Of a DNA stretch of 64,000 bases, positions 10,322-19,392 are shown one piece after another. The translations under genes and the position numbers were made by a program. Numbering within the stretch: the first letter of the stretch is position 1; the number at the start of each line of letters is the position of its first letter. Origin of the DNA: Bartonella sp. WD16.2 (lineage in GTDB: Bacteria > Pseudomonadota > Alphaproteobacteria > Rhizobiales > Rhizobiaceae); contig NZ_CP019781.1 in assembly GCF_002022505.1 (NCBI RefSeq), positions 434,001 to 498,000 on the forward strand, given 5' to 3'. The notes under the pieces were generated by a model, which was not told where the DNA came from, searched no databases, and worked only from the letters and a program-made list of their open reading frames with translations.

Positions 10322-10352
10322 AAATATCCTGCTTTTAGACAGGATATTTTTT
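10322..10352 (+). terminator. Factor-independent terminator
   Basis: A ten-base perfect stem (10322-10331 with 10340-10349), an 8-base loop, and T residues 10347-10352. On the minus strand it is followed by a shorter T run, so it may also terminate rplI transcripts coming from the other side. Confidence 0.7.
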
Positions 10353-10421
10353 GTAAGATATCAATATGTTAAATAGTAAAGAACTAAGAATAAAAAATCG
10401 ACCAAGTAGGAAAAAAGTTGA

Positions 10422-10994
10422 TTAAGCTTTTCCATTCACGCTCTTTTCATCATTGTTATCAATTTCTTCTGCTAATGGCTGTTCTTGAATATCATATATT
10501 GCTTCGATTGAGGTGAGATTTTCACCTTCTGCTTGACGTTGTGCTTCATTAGTCGAACGTGCAATATTAATTGTTACAGAAATTTGAACTTCAGGATGTA
10601 GACTAATTCTGATGATATGAAGACCGATTGTTTTTATTGGATGATTAAGCTCAATTTGATTGCGTCCAACAGAAAAGCTTTTTTCTGTTATAATTTCTGA
10701 AATATCACGTGTTGATACAGAACCATAAAGTTGACCTGTTTCACCAGCAGAACGGACAATAATAAACGATTGACCATCAAGTTTTTCAGCCACTTTTTGA
10801 GCTTCACTTTTTCGCTCAAGATTACGGGCTTCAAGCTGTACACGTTGTGTTTCAAAATATTTTTTATTAGCTTCATTAGCTCGTAAAGCTTTACCTTGAG
10901 GCAACAAAAAGTTACGTGCATAGCCATTTTTAACTGAAACAATATCACCTATTTGACCAAGATGAGGAATGCGTTCAAGTAAAATAATATCCAT
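10422..10994 (-). CDS. rplI: 50S ribosomal protein L9
   Basis: The N-terminal domain begins [19 protein letters not shown] with the glycine-rich [15 protein letters not shown] signature of L9 (residues 22-36), joined by a long helix to the C-terminal rRNA-binding domain. At 190 residues it is about 40 longer than the E. coli protein because of an acidic C-terminal tail, a length usual in Rhizobiales. It follows the DUF2232 gene by 26 bases in the rpsF operon. Confidence 0.97.
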   Translation of the reverse strand: MDIILLERIPHLGQIGDIVSVKNGYARNFLLPQGKALRANEANKKYFETQRVQLEARNLERKSEAQKVAEKLDGQSFIIVRSAGETGQLYGSVSTRDISEIITEKSFSVGRNQIELNHPIKTIGLHIIRISLHPEVQISVTINIARSTNEAQRQAEGENLTSIEAIYDIQEQPLAEEIDNNDEKSVNGKA

Positions 10995-11020
10995 AGTTTA
11001 TTCCTTTCGAATAAATAACT

Positions 11021-12001
11021 TCAATGAAGTTTGTTGTATGATTGGAAGCTGTATTGAATAGTTGCCCAAATCCCCATCAACATGGTCATGAAAGCAATAG
11101 GTGGAGAGAAAACAACAGTCAAAGCGGCTATATAAACGAGTGATAATATAATTACTCGTCCGCTCACCCCTTTTGTAATATGATGGAGATACGCTAAGCC
11201 ACTGATTGATATGATAACAGTATATGCAGTAGTAAAAACGCGTGTACCTAAATTAAGAATAGGACCGAGTTCAAGCATTGATGCTATGCAAGAAATGATA
11301 AAAATAATGAGTCCAGAAAGTGGGAGACGAAAAGTTTGTCTCCAATCATCACGAGGTCTTGTCAGCCACTTCATATGTCGTGCTGTTATTATTGAAAAAT
11401 AAAGATTACTAATGAGAAAAATCAAACTGTAACTAGTGAGTACAATAGCTGTTAAAGTGGCTGCGTGTGTCGTTAACAGTTTGCTAAAGGCAAGAATATC
11501 AGCTTCATTTATAGATTGCGATTGACGCATAACTTGCACTATATTTGCATTAATTTCTTGTGCAAGAATAGGAGTTATTGGGTGCATTTGCACATAGATT
11601 CCGATAAGGGTTAATGTAAGAGCAATAAAATTGGTTAAAAGGAAAATAACCGATGATAATGGGTACCATATAAGTGCATTTTCTCCTTGCGCTGGTCGTG
11701 CAAGCCCAAGGAGCCAAGAGGTATAGACAGCAGGGAGAAAGAACACCAACATAAAGCCAAAACCAATATAAATATTGTTAGCTATGGTGAAGATAAAAGT
11801 GACACTTATTAAAGCGATAAGGCTGGATAATGTTCCAAAACCGAAAGCTACAATAAAAATTGGAAGTGAAATAAAGCAACCAAGAAGGAGAGAAAGATAA
11901 GGCACTATCTTAGCAACACTAATGATTGCCATTCCTATAACAGCAGTAAATAGTCCCGCTAAAATACCAATCATTATTTTGTAAAAATGAAAATGTTTCA
12001 T
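11021..12001 (-). CDS. DUF2232 family polytopic membrane protein
   Basis: A 326-residue protein made almost wholly of hydrophobic spans (about eight). It belongs with the YybS/DUF2232 proteins that sit between rpsR and rplI in alphaproteobacteria and near rplI in Firmicutes. Function is unknown; resemblance to ECF transporter membrane subunits has been suggested for the family. The conserved position inside a ribosomal protein operon supports a real gene. Confidence 0.8.
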   Translation of the reverse strand: MKHFHFYKIMIGILAGLFTAVIGMAIISVAKIVPYLSLLLGCFISLPIFIVAFGFGTLSSLIALISVTFIFTIANNIYIGFGFMLVFFLPAVYTSWLLGLARPAQGENALIWYPLSSVIFLLTNFIALTLTLIGIYVQMHPITPILAQEINANIVQVMRQSQSINEADILAFSKLLTTHAATLTAIVLTSYSLIFLISNLYFSIITARHMKWLTRPRDDWRQTFRLPLSGLIIFIISCIASMLELGPILNLGTRVFTTAYTVIISISGLAYLHHITKGVSGRVIILSLVYIAALTVVFSPPIAFMTMLMGIWATIQYSFQSYNKLH

Positions 12002-12129
12002 TTATCGCTGTCCTGCCTTTTGCAGTTAGGGGCAATGTCCCAACTTTGGGTATTTTATACGTTTATGTATTTATATATAAATAATTATAATTAAAAAATA
12101 TTCTGATTCCAATTTGTATATGTAATAGT

Positions 12130-12378
12130 CTATTTAACAACATATGGAAGCAACCCAAGAAAACGGGCACGTTTAATAGCATTAGCTAATTCGCGCTGTT
12201 TTTTCTGGCTGACGGCTGTAATACGTGAAGGAACGATTTTGCCACGTTCTGAAATATAACGCTGTAACAGCTTAATATCTTTGTAATCAATCTTTGGAGC
12301 ATTTGCACCTGAAAACGGGCACGTTTTACGACGACGATGAAAAGGACGACGTACAGGGGTTTGATTAATTTCAATCAT
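12130..12378 (-). CDS. rpsR: 30S ribosomal protein S18
   Basis: 82 residues with the S18 core: RRKTCPF near the start, then [19 protein letters not shown] and a basic C-terminus ([12 protein letters not shown]). S18 pairs with S6 on the platform of the 30S subunit. The start codon overlaps the rpsF stop region by one base, indicating translational coupling. Confidence 0.97.
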   Translation of the reverse strand: MIEINQTPVRRPFHRRRKTCPFSGANAPKIDYKDIKLLQRYISERGKIVPSRITAVSQKKQRELANAIKRARFLGLLPYVVK

Positions 12379-12785
12379 TATTCCATTCCTTCCGTTGTGT
12401 CTTCATGTTGGTGGTGCGTAGGGCGAGACCGCTCCTCATTTTTGTTAAGGGAGTCTTCATGATTAGATCGTGAAAGCATGGCAGACTGTCCTTTTTCATG
12501 CTTTTCTACGCGGATTGTCATATAACGCAAAACGTCTTCATTAATGCGCATTTGGCGTTCAATTTCAGCAATTGCTGTAGCTGGAGCATCAATATTAAGC
12601 AATACATAATGAGCTTTGCGGTTTTTTCGGATACGGTAAGCAAGAGCGCAAAGGCCCCAATTTTCAATACGCCCGATTGTTCCTCCGTGCGCTTCAATAA
12701 CATTTTTATAAATTTTTAAAAGTTCATCAATTTGCTGTGGTGTGATACCCTGTCGAGCAAGAAACACATGTTCATAAAGAGCCAT
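12378..12785 (-). CDS. rpsF: 30S ribosomal protein S6
   Basis: 135 residues. The ferredoxin-like S6 fold is clear from [12 protein letters not shown] at the start and the [19 protein letters not shown] strand region, followed by a charged, disordered C-terminal tail longer than in E. coli. First gene of the rpsF-rpsR-DUF2232-rplI operon. A promoter and leader of about 200 nt precede it. Confidence 0.97.
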   Translation of the reverse strand: MALYEHVFLARQGITPQQIDELLKIYKNVIEAHGGTIGRIENWGLCALAYRIRKNRKAHYVLLNIDAPATAIAEIERQMRINEDVLRYMTIRVEKHEKGQSAMLSRSNHEDSLNKNEERSRPTHHQHEDTTEGME

Positions 12786-12992
12786 TAATTTTGCCTTTCT
12801 TCAGTTAAACTTCACCAGTTTTGGCGCAAAGCCTCTGCGACTTGTCTTTTTAGGGAACCCAAAAAGAAGAAAGGACGCACTTATAATTCGAGACACTCGA
12901 GAGTGGAGATACGGGAGGTCGGAATTATTGCATTTCCTACTGGTATTTTCCAGTCCTCCGTTCAACCTCCAGCCAAAACGCTGATAATGAAT
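12786..12992 (-). promoter_or_regulatory. Long 5' leader of the rpsF operon, possible S6:S18 autoregulatory element
   Basis: About 207 nt lie between the inferred transcription start and the rpsF ATG, unusually long for this genome. The stretch is more GC-rich than the surrounding gap and contains inverted repeats, such as ACTGG with CCAGT around 12945. In many bacteria the rpsF leader binds the S6:S18 pair and represses its own translation. I could not fold it to confirm the known structure. Confidence 0.35.
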
Positions 12993-12998
12993 AGCTGA

Positions 12999-13027
12999 TA
13001 TTTACAGCTTATCTCAAAAAATAGCAA
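12999..13027 (-). promoter_or_regulatory. Probable promoter of the rpsF operon
   Basis: On the minus strand, -35 TTGCTA (13027-13022) and -10 TAAATA (13004-12999) are separated by exactly 17 bases. The fit to the housekeeping sigma consensus is good. The remainder of the 12786-13142 gap toward the divergent PAP2 gene is AT-rich and shows nothing else. Confidence 0.5.
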
Positions 13028-13142
13028 GTTGATGATTACAAAAAATGTAACTTAATTAAGTTTTGATATGTTTTTATATATCTATTGCTTTTAAATATAT
13101 AAAATAACATCTTGCGGGCTATAGGAATAAAAAGAGATAAGA

Positions 13143-13730
13143 ATGAATTTTTTAAATCAGATTGATGTAGCGCTTTTTGAAATACTTTCTGGCAACTATC
13201 AAATAGGGATGGCTTTAGTTTGGATTGGTATTATTTGTGCAAAGTTTTTAATTTATATTATCCCTATACATCTTTGTGTGTTGTGGTTTTGCAGCGGATA
13301 TATGGAACGACGTGTAGCGCTAAGTATTTGTGTTAGCATTTGTGCTGCTCTTTTTTTTAGCTATCTTATTTCTCTCATTTATTTTCGTCCACGTCCATTT
13401 GTTGCGGGTTTAACACATTCACTGATTGAACATCGAGCGACAGCTTCTTTTCCTAGCCATCATGCTTTAGTTATTGCATCTTACACTACTTGCCTTTATT
13501 TCTATCAGTACAAACTTATCTCTAAGTTTGCATTAATACTTTTATTTTTGATCTGTTGGGGACGTATTTTTACTGGTGTGCACTATCCTTTTGATGTTTT
13601 AGGTGGTGCAGTTTTGGGAAGTCTAATAAGCTGGGGTGTTATTCGATTGATTGTACCATATTTTCCTGAGTTTCTATATCAAATTCCACCCTTAAAATAT
13701 AATTTTAAGACAAATATCTGTTCTAAATAG
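13143..13730 (+). CDS. PAP2-family membrane phosphatase (undecaprenyl-diphosphatase-like)
   Basis: A 195-residue protein of about five membrane spans with all three PAP2 signature blocks: RPRPF (82-86), PSHH (104-107) and GRIFTGVHYPFD (140-151), the last holding the catalytic histidine. Closest in architecture to BcrC-type undecaprenyl diphosphatases, which recycle the lipid carrier for peptidoglycan and O-antigen. A lipid A phosphatase role cannot be excluded. It stands alone upstream of the fab cluster. Confidence 0.8.
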   Translation: MNFLNQIDVALFEILSGNYQIGMALVWIGIICAKFLIYIIPIHLCVLWFCSGYMERRVALSICVSICAALFFSYLISLIYFRPRPFVAGLTHSLIEHRATASFPSHHALVIASYTTCLYFYQYKLISKFALILLFLICWGRIFTGVHYPFDVLGGAVLGSLISWGVIRLIVPYFPEFLYQIPPLKYNFKTNICSK

Positions 13731-13804
13731 GTTGCTTTGTTTTTATTTATGCTTATGTGTTGGAGCAATAAAAAATATTGATGCTCAATTGAGGAGTTAA
13801 ACTA

Positions 13805-14749
13805 ATGGTAGCAGCGTTTACTTTTCCAGGCCAGGGAAGCCAAATTGTTGGCATGGGCAAAGTGCTTGCAGAGCAATTTGTTGAAGCGCGTATGGTCTTT
13901 GAAGAAGTTGATGACGCTTTGGGTGAAAAATTATCACATATTATATTTGAGGGACCAGCAGATGTTCTTGCGTTAACAACAAATGCTCAACCAGCTTTGA
14001 TGGCTGTATCACTAGCAATTGTTCGTGTAATGGAAAAGTTTGGGTTAGATATAGAATCAAAAGTAAAATTTGTTGCAGGGCATTCTTTAGGGGAATATTC
14101 AGCACTTTGTTCGGTTCGTACATTGAGTTTGGCTGATACAGCAAGGCTTTTACGAATTCGTGGAAATGCTATGCAAAAAGCTGTCGCTATTGGTGAAGGT
14201 TTAATGGCAGCACTTATCGGCTTGAATGAACAAGATGTTGAAGAAATTTGCAGCACTGTTTTAGGAGAAGGTCTATGTCAGATCGCTAATGATAATGGTG
14301 GTGGGCAAATTGTTATTTCAGGTGAAGCAAAAGCAGTTGAAGCGGCAATGAAAACTGCTTTAGAAAAAGGCGCTAAGCGTGCACTTCTCCTACCAGTTTC
14401 AGCGCCATTTCATTCAGTTTTAATGCAACCTGCTGCCGATGTAATGAAAAATGCGCTTTTAGCTGTTGACAAAGTAGCACCTATTGTTCCGGTTGTTGCA
14501 AATATTTCTGTTGCACCAGAGAGTGATCCAGAGCGCATTTTTATGCTGCTTGTTGAACAAGTAACTGGGCGAGTGCGGTGGCGTGAAACGGTTGAGTGGT
14601 TTGGGTCCAATGGAGTTGATACACTTTTTGAAGTTGGTTCTGGAAAAGTGTTAACAGGTTTAGCTCGACGTATTAATAAAGACATTAAGGGGATAACAAT
14701 TGGTACGGCTGAGGAAATTGAGGATGCATTACAGGTACTAGGTGTTTAA
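13805..14749 (+). CDS. fabD: Malonyl-CoA:ACP transacylase
   Basis: 314 residues. Loads malonyl groups from CoA onto acyl carrier protein. The active-site serine is Ser94 in GHSLGEYSA, the partner histidine His203 in SAPFHSVLM, and the FPGQGSQ start motif is intact. It leads the fabD-fabG pair and is preceded by a good ribosome site (TTGAGGAG). Confidence 0.97.
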   Translation: MVAAFTFPGQGSQIVGMGKVLAEQFVEARMVFEEVDDALGEKLSHIIFEGPADVLALTTNAQPALMAVSLAIVRVMEKFGLDIESKVKFVAGHSLGEYSALCSVRTLSLADTARLLRIRGNAMQKAVAIGEGLMAALIGLNEQDVEEICSTVLGEGLCQIANDNGGGQIVISGEAKAVEAAMKTALEKGAKRALLLPVSAPFHSVLMQPAADVMKNALLAVDKVAPIVPVVANISVAPESDPERIFMLLVEQVTGRVRWRETVEWFGSNGVDTLFEVGSGKVLTGLARRINKDIKGITIGTAEEIEDALQVLGV

Positions 14750-14767
14750 TTTTAGGAAGTTTGAAAG

Positions 14768-15505
14768 ATGTTTAAATTAACAGGTCGTAAAGCTCTCGTA
14801 ACAGGGGCATCAGGAGATATTGGTGAGGCAATTGCGCGTTTTTTTCATGCGCAAGGAGCAATTGTTGGGCTTCATGGAACACGTGAGGAAAAGCTCAAGG
14901 CAATCGCTGCGGATCTCGATCAGAATGTTTTTGTCTTTCCTGCTAATTTTTTTAAGCGTGAAAGTATTAAGCGATTGGCTGAGACAGTAGAAAAAGAAAT
15001 GGGTGGTGTCGACATTCTTGTTAATAATGCTGGCATTATTCAAGATGGTCTTTTTGTGCGTATGCAAGACCAATATTGGGATGATGTATTAGCTGTCAAT
15101 TTGACAGCTACTTTTACTCTAACGCGTGAATTGATACATACTATGATGCGGCGTCGCTACGGACGTATTATTAATATAACATCTATTGTTGGTGTTGTTG
15201 GTAATCCTGGGCAAACAAATTATTGTGCTGCAAAAGCTGGTATGATAGGTTTTTCTAAATCGTTGGCACAGGAAATTGCATCACGAAATATAACTGTTAA
15301 TTGTATTGCTCCAGGATTTATTAAATCTGCAATGACTGATAAACTTAATGAAAAGCAGAAAGAGACAATTATGGCTGCAATTCCCATGAAGCGTATGGGA
15401 ATAGGTAAGGATATAGCTTCTGCAGCTATTTATTTAGCGAGTGATGAAGCAGCATATATTACAGGTCAAACGATCCATGTTAATGGTGGTATGGCAATGA
15501 TCTGA
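14768..15505 (+). CDS. fabG: 3-oxoacyl-ACP reductase
   Basis: 245 residues. The NADPH-dependent reductase of the fatty-acid elongation cycle. Cofactor motif TGASGDIG (12-19), NNAG, catalytic Ser139, Tyr152 and Lys156 are all present. It begins 18 bases after fabD and is followed by a 260-bp gap that should carry a separate acpP promoter. Confidence 0.97.
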   Translation: MFKLTGRKALVTGASGDIGEAIARFFHAQGAIVGLHGTREEKLKAIAADLDQNVFVFPANFFKRESIKRLAETVEKEMGGVDILVNNAGIIQDGLFVRMQDQYWDDVLAVNLTATFTLTRELIHTMMRRRYGRIINITSIVGVVGNPGQTNYCAAKAGMIGFSKSLAQEIASRNITVNCIAPGFIKSAMTDKLNEKQKETIMAAIPMKRMGIGKDIASAAIYLASDEAAYITGQTIHVNGGMAMI

Positions 15506-15765
15506 GTGTTTATTTTTCTACATTGATTTATAAGTTTTATTATTTTAGATAATAACGAGTGAAGTAAAGCGATGCATTTATTTCTTTGACGGGGTGATTG
15601 CTCAATCTTATATCGACGATGCGAAATTAGTTCATTTTTAAGGGATATCCACAGAATGTTCTAAAAATCATCGTTAAAATTTTGAAACAATGCATCTATT
15701 GCTTGATTAGGTGAATTTATATCGCTAACCAAACAGAGAAACAATACAAAATTGAGGATTGCAAC

Positions 15766-16002
15766 ATGAGTAATACGGAAGAGCGCGTTAAGAAGATTAT
15801 CATAGAGCATCTTGGAGTTGACGCAGATAAAGTTGTAGAGAATGCAAGTTTTATTAATGATCTAGGAGCTGATAGCCTTGATACGGTTGAACTCGTTATG
15901 GCTTTTGAAGAGGAGTTCGGTGTAGAGATTCCAGATGATGCTGCCGAAACAATTTTTACAGTTGGTGATGCTGTAAAATTTATTGATAAAGCTTCTGTAT
16001 AA
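15766..16002 (+). CDS. acpP: Acyl carrier protein
   Basis: 78 acidic residues with the phosphopantetheine attachment site DSL (Asp36-Ser37-Leu38). It carries growing acyl chains for FabD, FabG and FabF encoded on either side, and for lipid A synthesis. A ribosome site (TTGAGGA) lies just upstream. The 260-bp upstream gap suggests independent, strong transcription. An imperfect inverted repeat (16009-16052) follows the stop and may attenuate read-through into fabF. Confidence 0.97.
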   Translation: MSNTEERVKKIIIEHLGVDADKVVENASFINDLGADSLDTVELVMAFEEEFGVEIPDDAAETIFTVGDAVKFIDKASV

Positions 16003-16118
16003 TTTTATGTAAAGAGCAAGAATGGTAGAATGCTTTTGCCTTTATTCTTTACTTAAAGTCATTTGAATTTAAACATATGGCTTTAAGGGGGGTGAAGGAT
16101 TGATTCAAGGTTAAAAAT

Positions 16119-17381
16119 ATGAGACGGGTTGTTGTTACTGGTTTGGGATTAGTATCTCCATTAGCTGGTAATGTCGAATATAGCTGGAAGCGGCTTCTTG
16201 AAGGGAAAAGTGGTGTTCGACGTATTACTGAGTTTGATGTAGCTGATTTACCGTGTCAAATTGCTGCACGTATTCCTTTGGGGGATGGAACAAACGGTAC
16301 ATATAATGCTGATTTGCATATGGAGCCTAGGGAACAGCGCAAAGTGGATGCATTTATTACTTATGCAGTAGCTGCTGCTGATCAAGCACTTGCAGATGCT
16401 GAGTGGTGTCCCAAAAATGATGAAGACCAAATTTGTACAGGAGTGATGATTGGTTCTGGTGTTGGCGGTATTGAAGGCATTGTTGAAGCTGGTTATACAC
16501 TTCGTGATAAAGGGCCAAGGAGGGTTTCTCCCTTTTTTATTCCAGGACGTTTGATTAATCTTGCATCTGGTTATGTTTCTATTAAATATGGTTTACGTGG
16601 TCCTAATCATTCGGTTGTAACAGCTTGTTCAACGGGTGCGCATGCGATTGGTGATGCAGCTCGTTTGATTGCACTAGGTGATGCGGATGTAATGGCGGCA
16701 GGTGGTGCTGAGTCCCCAATCAATCGGATATCTCTTGCTGGTTTTGCTGCTTGTAAAGCCCTTTCTACTGGGCGTAATGATGATCCTGAACGCGCATCAC
16801 GTCCTTATGATGCTGATCGTGATGGTTTTGTTATGGGAGAGGGGGCTGCGGTTGTCGTTTTAGAAGAGCTTGAGCATGCAAAAAAACGAGGTGCTCGCAT
16901 TTATGCTGAGGTTGTTGGTTATGGTTTGTCTGGCGATGCTTATCATATTACAGCTCCTTCAGAAAGTGGTGAGGGTGCTCAACGTAGTATGGTAGCTGCT
17001 CTTAAACGTGCACAAGTGAATGTATGCGATATTGATTATATTAATGCTCATGGTACATCAACAATGGCCGATGTTATAGAATTAGCAGCTGTTGAACGTG
17101 TTTTAGGTAACTATGCATCGCAGGTATCAATGTCGTCAACAAAATCGTCTATTGGACATTTGCTTGGTGCGGCTGGTGCAGCTGAGGCTATTTTTTGTAT
17201 TTTAGCAATACGAGATAATATAGCACCAGCTACCCTTAATCTTGATAATCCATCTATTGAAACAAAAATTGATCTTGTACCACATAAACCACGTGAACGA
17301 AAAATTGATACAATTCTTTCTAATTCATTTGGTTTTGGGGGAACAAATGCATCTTTGGTGATGCGACGCTTTGGAGAGTAG
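16119..17381 (+). CDS. fabF: 3-oxoacyl-ACP synthase II
   Basis: 420 residues. Condensing enzyme with the Cys-His-His triad: Cys170 in VVTACSTGAH, His311 in NAHGTST and His347 in SSIGHLLGAAG. Extends acyl-ACP with malonyl-ACP and sets chain length and saturation. Located directly after acpP, as in most Gram-negative bacteria. Complete and unremarkable. Confidence 0.97.
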   Translation: MRRVVVTGLGLVSPLAGNVEYSWKRLLEGKSGVRRITEFDVADLPCQIAARIPLGDGTNGTYNADLHMEPREQRKVDAFITYAVAAADQALADAEWCPKNDEDQICTGVMIGSGVGGIEGIVEAGYTLRDKGPRRVSPFFIPGRLINLASGYVSIKYGLRGPNHSVVTACSTGAHAIGDAARLIALGDADVMAAGGAESPINRISLAGFAACKALSTGRNDDPERASRPYDADRDGFVMGEGAAVVVLEELEHAKKRGARIYAEVVGYGLSGDAYHITAPSESGEGAQRSMVAALKRAQVNVCDIDYINAHGTSTMADVIELAAVERVLGNYASQVSMSSTKSSIGHLLGAAGAAEAIFCILAIRDNIAPATLNLDNPSIETKIDLVPHKPRERKIDTILSNSFGFGGTNASLVMRRFGE

Positions 17382-17491
17382 TAAACATTTTTATTTATTA
17401 TTATCGCTTCTTAAGCTTTTTTCATTTATAATGAGTTTAGGCTGAGAAATGATAGCCATAATATTTAAAAGTTATCAAATTTGATAAAATC

Positions 17492-18601
17492 ATGTCCGAT
17501 GCGAAAAATGAAATACCACCACAGAATGTAAATGATTCTTTATTGAATCATTTGCTAAATGACAATGATGTGTTACCGTGTAAAAAACGGAAGAGGTCGT
17601 CTATTTCTTATAGTCCATTTGTCATTCTCGGTAATTTTTTTCTAATGTTGATAGTGATTATTATTTTGGCTATCAGCATCCCTCTTTATATTGGAAAAAA
17701 TATATTTGAAGGAAAGGGAACGGGTGAGAAAGAAGAAATTATTTTGATCCGTCCTGGAACAGGAATTCGTGAAATTGCATCATTGCTTGAGCAACGTGGT
17801 CTCATTCGATCGTCTGATGTCTTTGTTTATGGGGTTGGTTATCATCAGAGTACGACACGTCTTAAAGCAGGTGAATATTTAATTCCAGTTCATGCTTCGA
17901 TGAAAGATATCATGGATATTCTTGTGAAGGGAAAGTCTATTGAACATACATTTACAGTACCAGAAGGTTTAACGGTTCAACAGGTTTTTGACCGGTTAGC
18001 TGCTAATGAAATTTTGATTGGTGATCTTCCTGAGGTTTTACCTCCAGAAGGGAGTTTGATGACTGATACTGTTCATTTCATTCGTGGTACAACACGTGCA
18101 GAGATTATAAAGAGATTGCGTGAAGAGCAAACAAAATTAATTAATTCAATATGGGAATCTCGTTCACCCAATTTACCAATCAAGACCGTTGAGGAATTTG
18201 TTATATTGGCATCAATTGTTGAAAAAGAAACGGGGATTGCATCAGAAAGACCTCAAATTGCTGCGGTATTTTATAACCGCCTTTCTAAAGGTATGCGCCT
18301 TCAATCGGACCCAACAGTAATTTATGGTATTTTTGGTGGAAAAGGTAAGCCTTCAGGTCGCCCGATTTATCGCTCGGATCTTGAAAAGGAAACCCCATAT
18401 AATACTTATAAAATTAATGGATTACCGCCAACAGCTATTGCGAATCCAAGTCGTGATTCTTTAAAAGCAGTAGCACATGCACCAAAAAGTGATGCACTCT
18501 ATTTTGTAGCTGATGGTTCGGGCGGGCATATTTTTTCTAGAACTTTAAATGAACATTATATAAATGTCCGTAAGTGGCGTGCATTAGAGAGAATACGTTA
18601 G
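17492..18601 (+). CDS. mltG: Endolytic murein transglycosylase MltG
   Basis: 369 residues: a cytoplasmic tail of about 42 residues, one membrane span (about 43-67), a LysM-like region, then the YceG catalytic domain with Glu244 in ASIVEKETG and the downstream motif QSDPTVIYG. Family members cut nascent glycan strands and so terminate peptidoglycan polymerisation. The order fabF-mltG-gmk is typical of Rhizobiales. Confidence 0.94.
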   Translation: MSDAKNEIPPQNVNDSLLNHLLNDNDVLPCKKRKRSSISYSPFVILGNFFLMLIVIIILAISIPLYIGKNIFEGKGTGEKEEIILIRPGTGIREIASLLEQRGLIRSSDVFVYGVGYHQSTTRLKAGEYLIPVHASMKDIMDILVKGKSIEHTFTVPEGLTVQQVFDRLAANEILIGDLPEVLPPEGSLMTDTVHFIRGTTRAEIIKRLREEQTKLINSIWESRSPNLPIKTVEEFVILASIVEKETGIASERPQIAAVFYNRLSKGMRLQSDPTVIYGIFGGKGKPSGRPIYRSDLEKETPYNTYKINGLPPTAIANPSRDSLKAVAHAPKSDALYFVADGSGGHIFSRTLNEHYINVRKWRALERIR

Positions 18602-18674
18602 ATCTTTTTAGATCTGAAAATTCATGACTTAAATTTTAATATACGGTTTTAGAAAAAACTTTAAAAAGAGTGAC

Positions 18675-19343
18675 ATGATGGCGTTACTAGATAGTAAATT
18701 AAGCGCTCAAACAACAAATAGACGTCGTGGTTTTCTATTTATTCTTTCTTCGCCTTCAGGTGCTGGTAAATCAACCCTTTCTCGGTTAATGCTGAAAGAT
18801 GAACAATTAAAACTATCTATAAGCGTGACAACACGACAAAGACGTTCCAGTGAAGTAGATGGTCTCCATTATCATTTTATTTCAAAGGAAGAATTTGAAC
18901 ATAAGCGTGATAAAGATGAATTTATAGAATGGGCTGAAGTTCATGGAAATTATTATGGAACTTTACGTAAAAACATTGAAAATGCACTAATAAATGGCCA
19001 AGATATGTTATTTGATATTGATTATCAAGGGACCGAACAGCTTCAACGAAAAATGCCGGGGGATACTGTATCTGTTTTTATCCTTCCCCCATCAATGAGA
19101 GAGCTGGTTTCCCGTTTACATCGTCGAGCAGAAGATAGTCAGAGTATCATTGATTTACGGTTGAATAATGCACGAACAGAGATACAACAATGGCGTTCTT
19201 ACGATTATGTTGTGATTAACGAAGATTTAAATCAGTCTTTATTGCTTATTAAATCAATTTATCTAGGAGAAACAGTGAAACGTGAGCGTTGCAGCTTTCT
19301 TGAGTCTTTCGTTAATACACTTATTACTGAAAAGATTAATTGA
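18675..19343 (+). CDS. gmk: Guanylate kinase
   Basis: 222 residues. Phosphorylates GMP to GDP. Walker A is SPSGAGKST (26-34), followed by the GMP-binding region SVTTRQRR and GLHYHFIS. The start may be the first or second of two adjacent ATG codons. It ends 49 bases from the convergent rsmA stop. Confidence 0.96.
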   Translation: MMALLDSKLSAQTTNRRRGFLFILSSPSGAGKSTLSRLMLKDEQLKLSISVTTRQRRSSEVDGLHYHFISKEEFEHKRDKDEFIEWAEVHGNYYGTLRKNIENALINGQDMLFDIDYQGTEQLQRKMPGDTVSVFILPPSMRELVSRLHRRAEDSQSIIDLRLNNARTEIQQWRSYDYVVINEDLNQSLLLIKSIYLGETVKRERCSFLESFVNTLITEKIN

Positions 19344-19392
19344 AGCACTTATTATTTTAGAAAGCTTTTACATGAACAAAAGTTTAAAACTT

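Larger units (their letters stand above)
10187..10352 (+). ncRNA. Candidate small RNA with its own promoter, operator and terminator
   Basis: A possible transcript of about 165 nt. Its start is inferred from a -10-like TATAGT at 10175-10180; the -35 is weak. It ends at a strong hairpin whose stem AAATATCCTG/CAGGATATTT is followed by six T residues. No reading frame of useful length is present and no + strand gene lies upstream to need this terminator. The palindrome at its start suggests repression. The hairpin may instead serve rplI, which ends 73 bases away on the minus strand, but the T tract is better on the + strand. Confidence 0.35.
9746..10421. other. 676-bp intergenic region between rplI and dnaB
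   Basis: No protein gene is visible in any frame. The DNA is very AT-rich. The notable content is a perfect 19-bp palindrome at 10188-10206 followed by a factor-independent terminator at 10322-10352 oriented for the + strand, annotated separately as a possible small RNA. The left half (9746-10150) should hold the dnaB promoter on the minus strand, but I could not pick one with confidence. Confidence 0.6.

Noticed and set aside
16009..16052. Imperfect inverted repeat after acpP (GTAAAGA with TCTTTAC)
   Set aside because: The outer arms pair, but the interior is loose and no T run follows; too weak to list as a terminator, mentioned only in the acpP entry.
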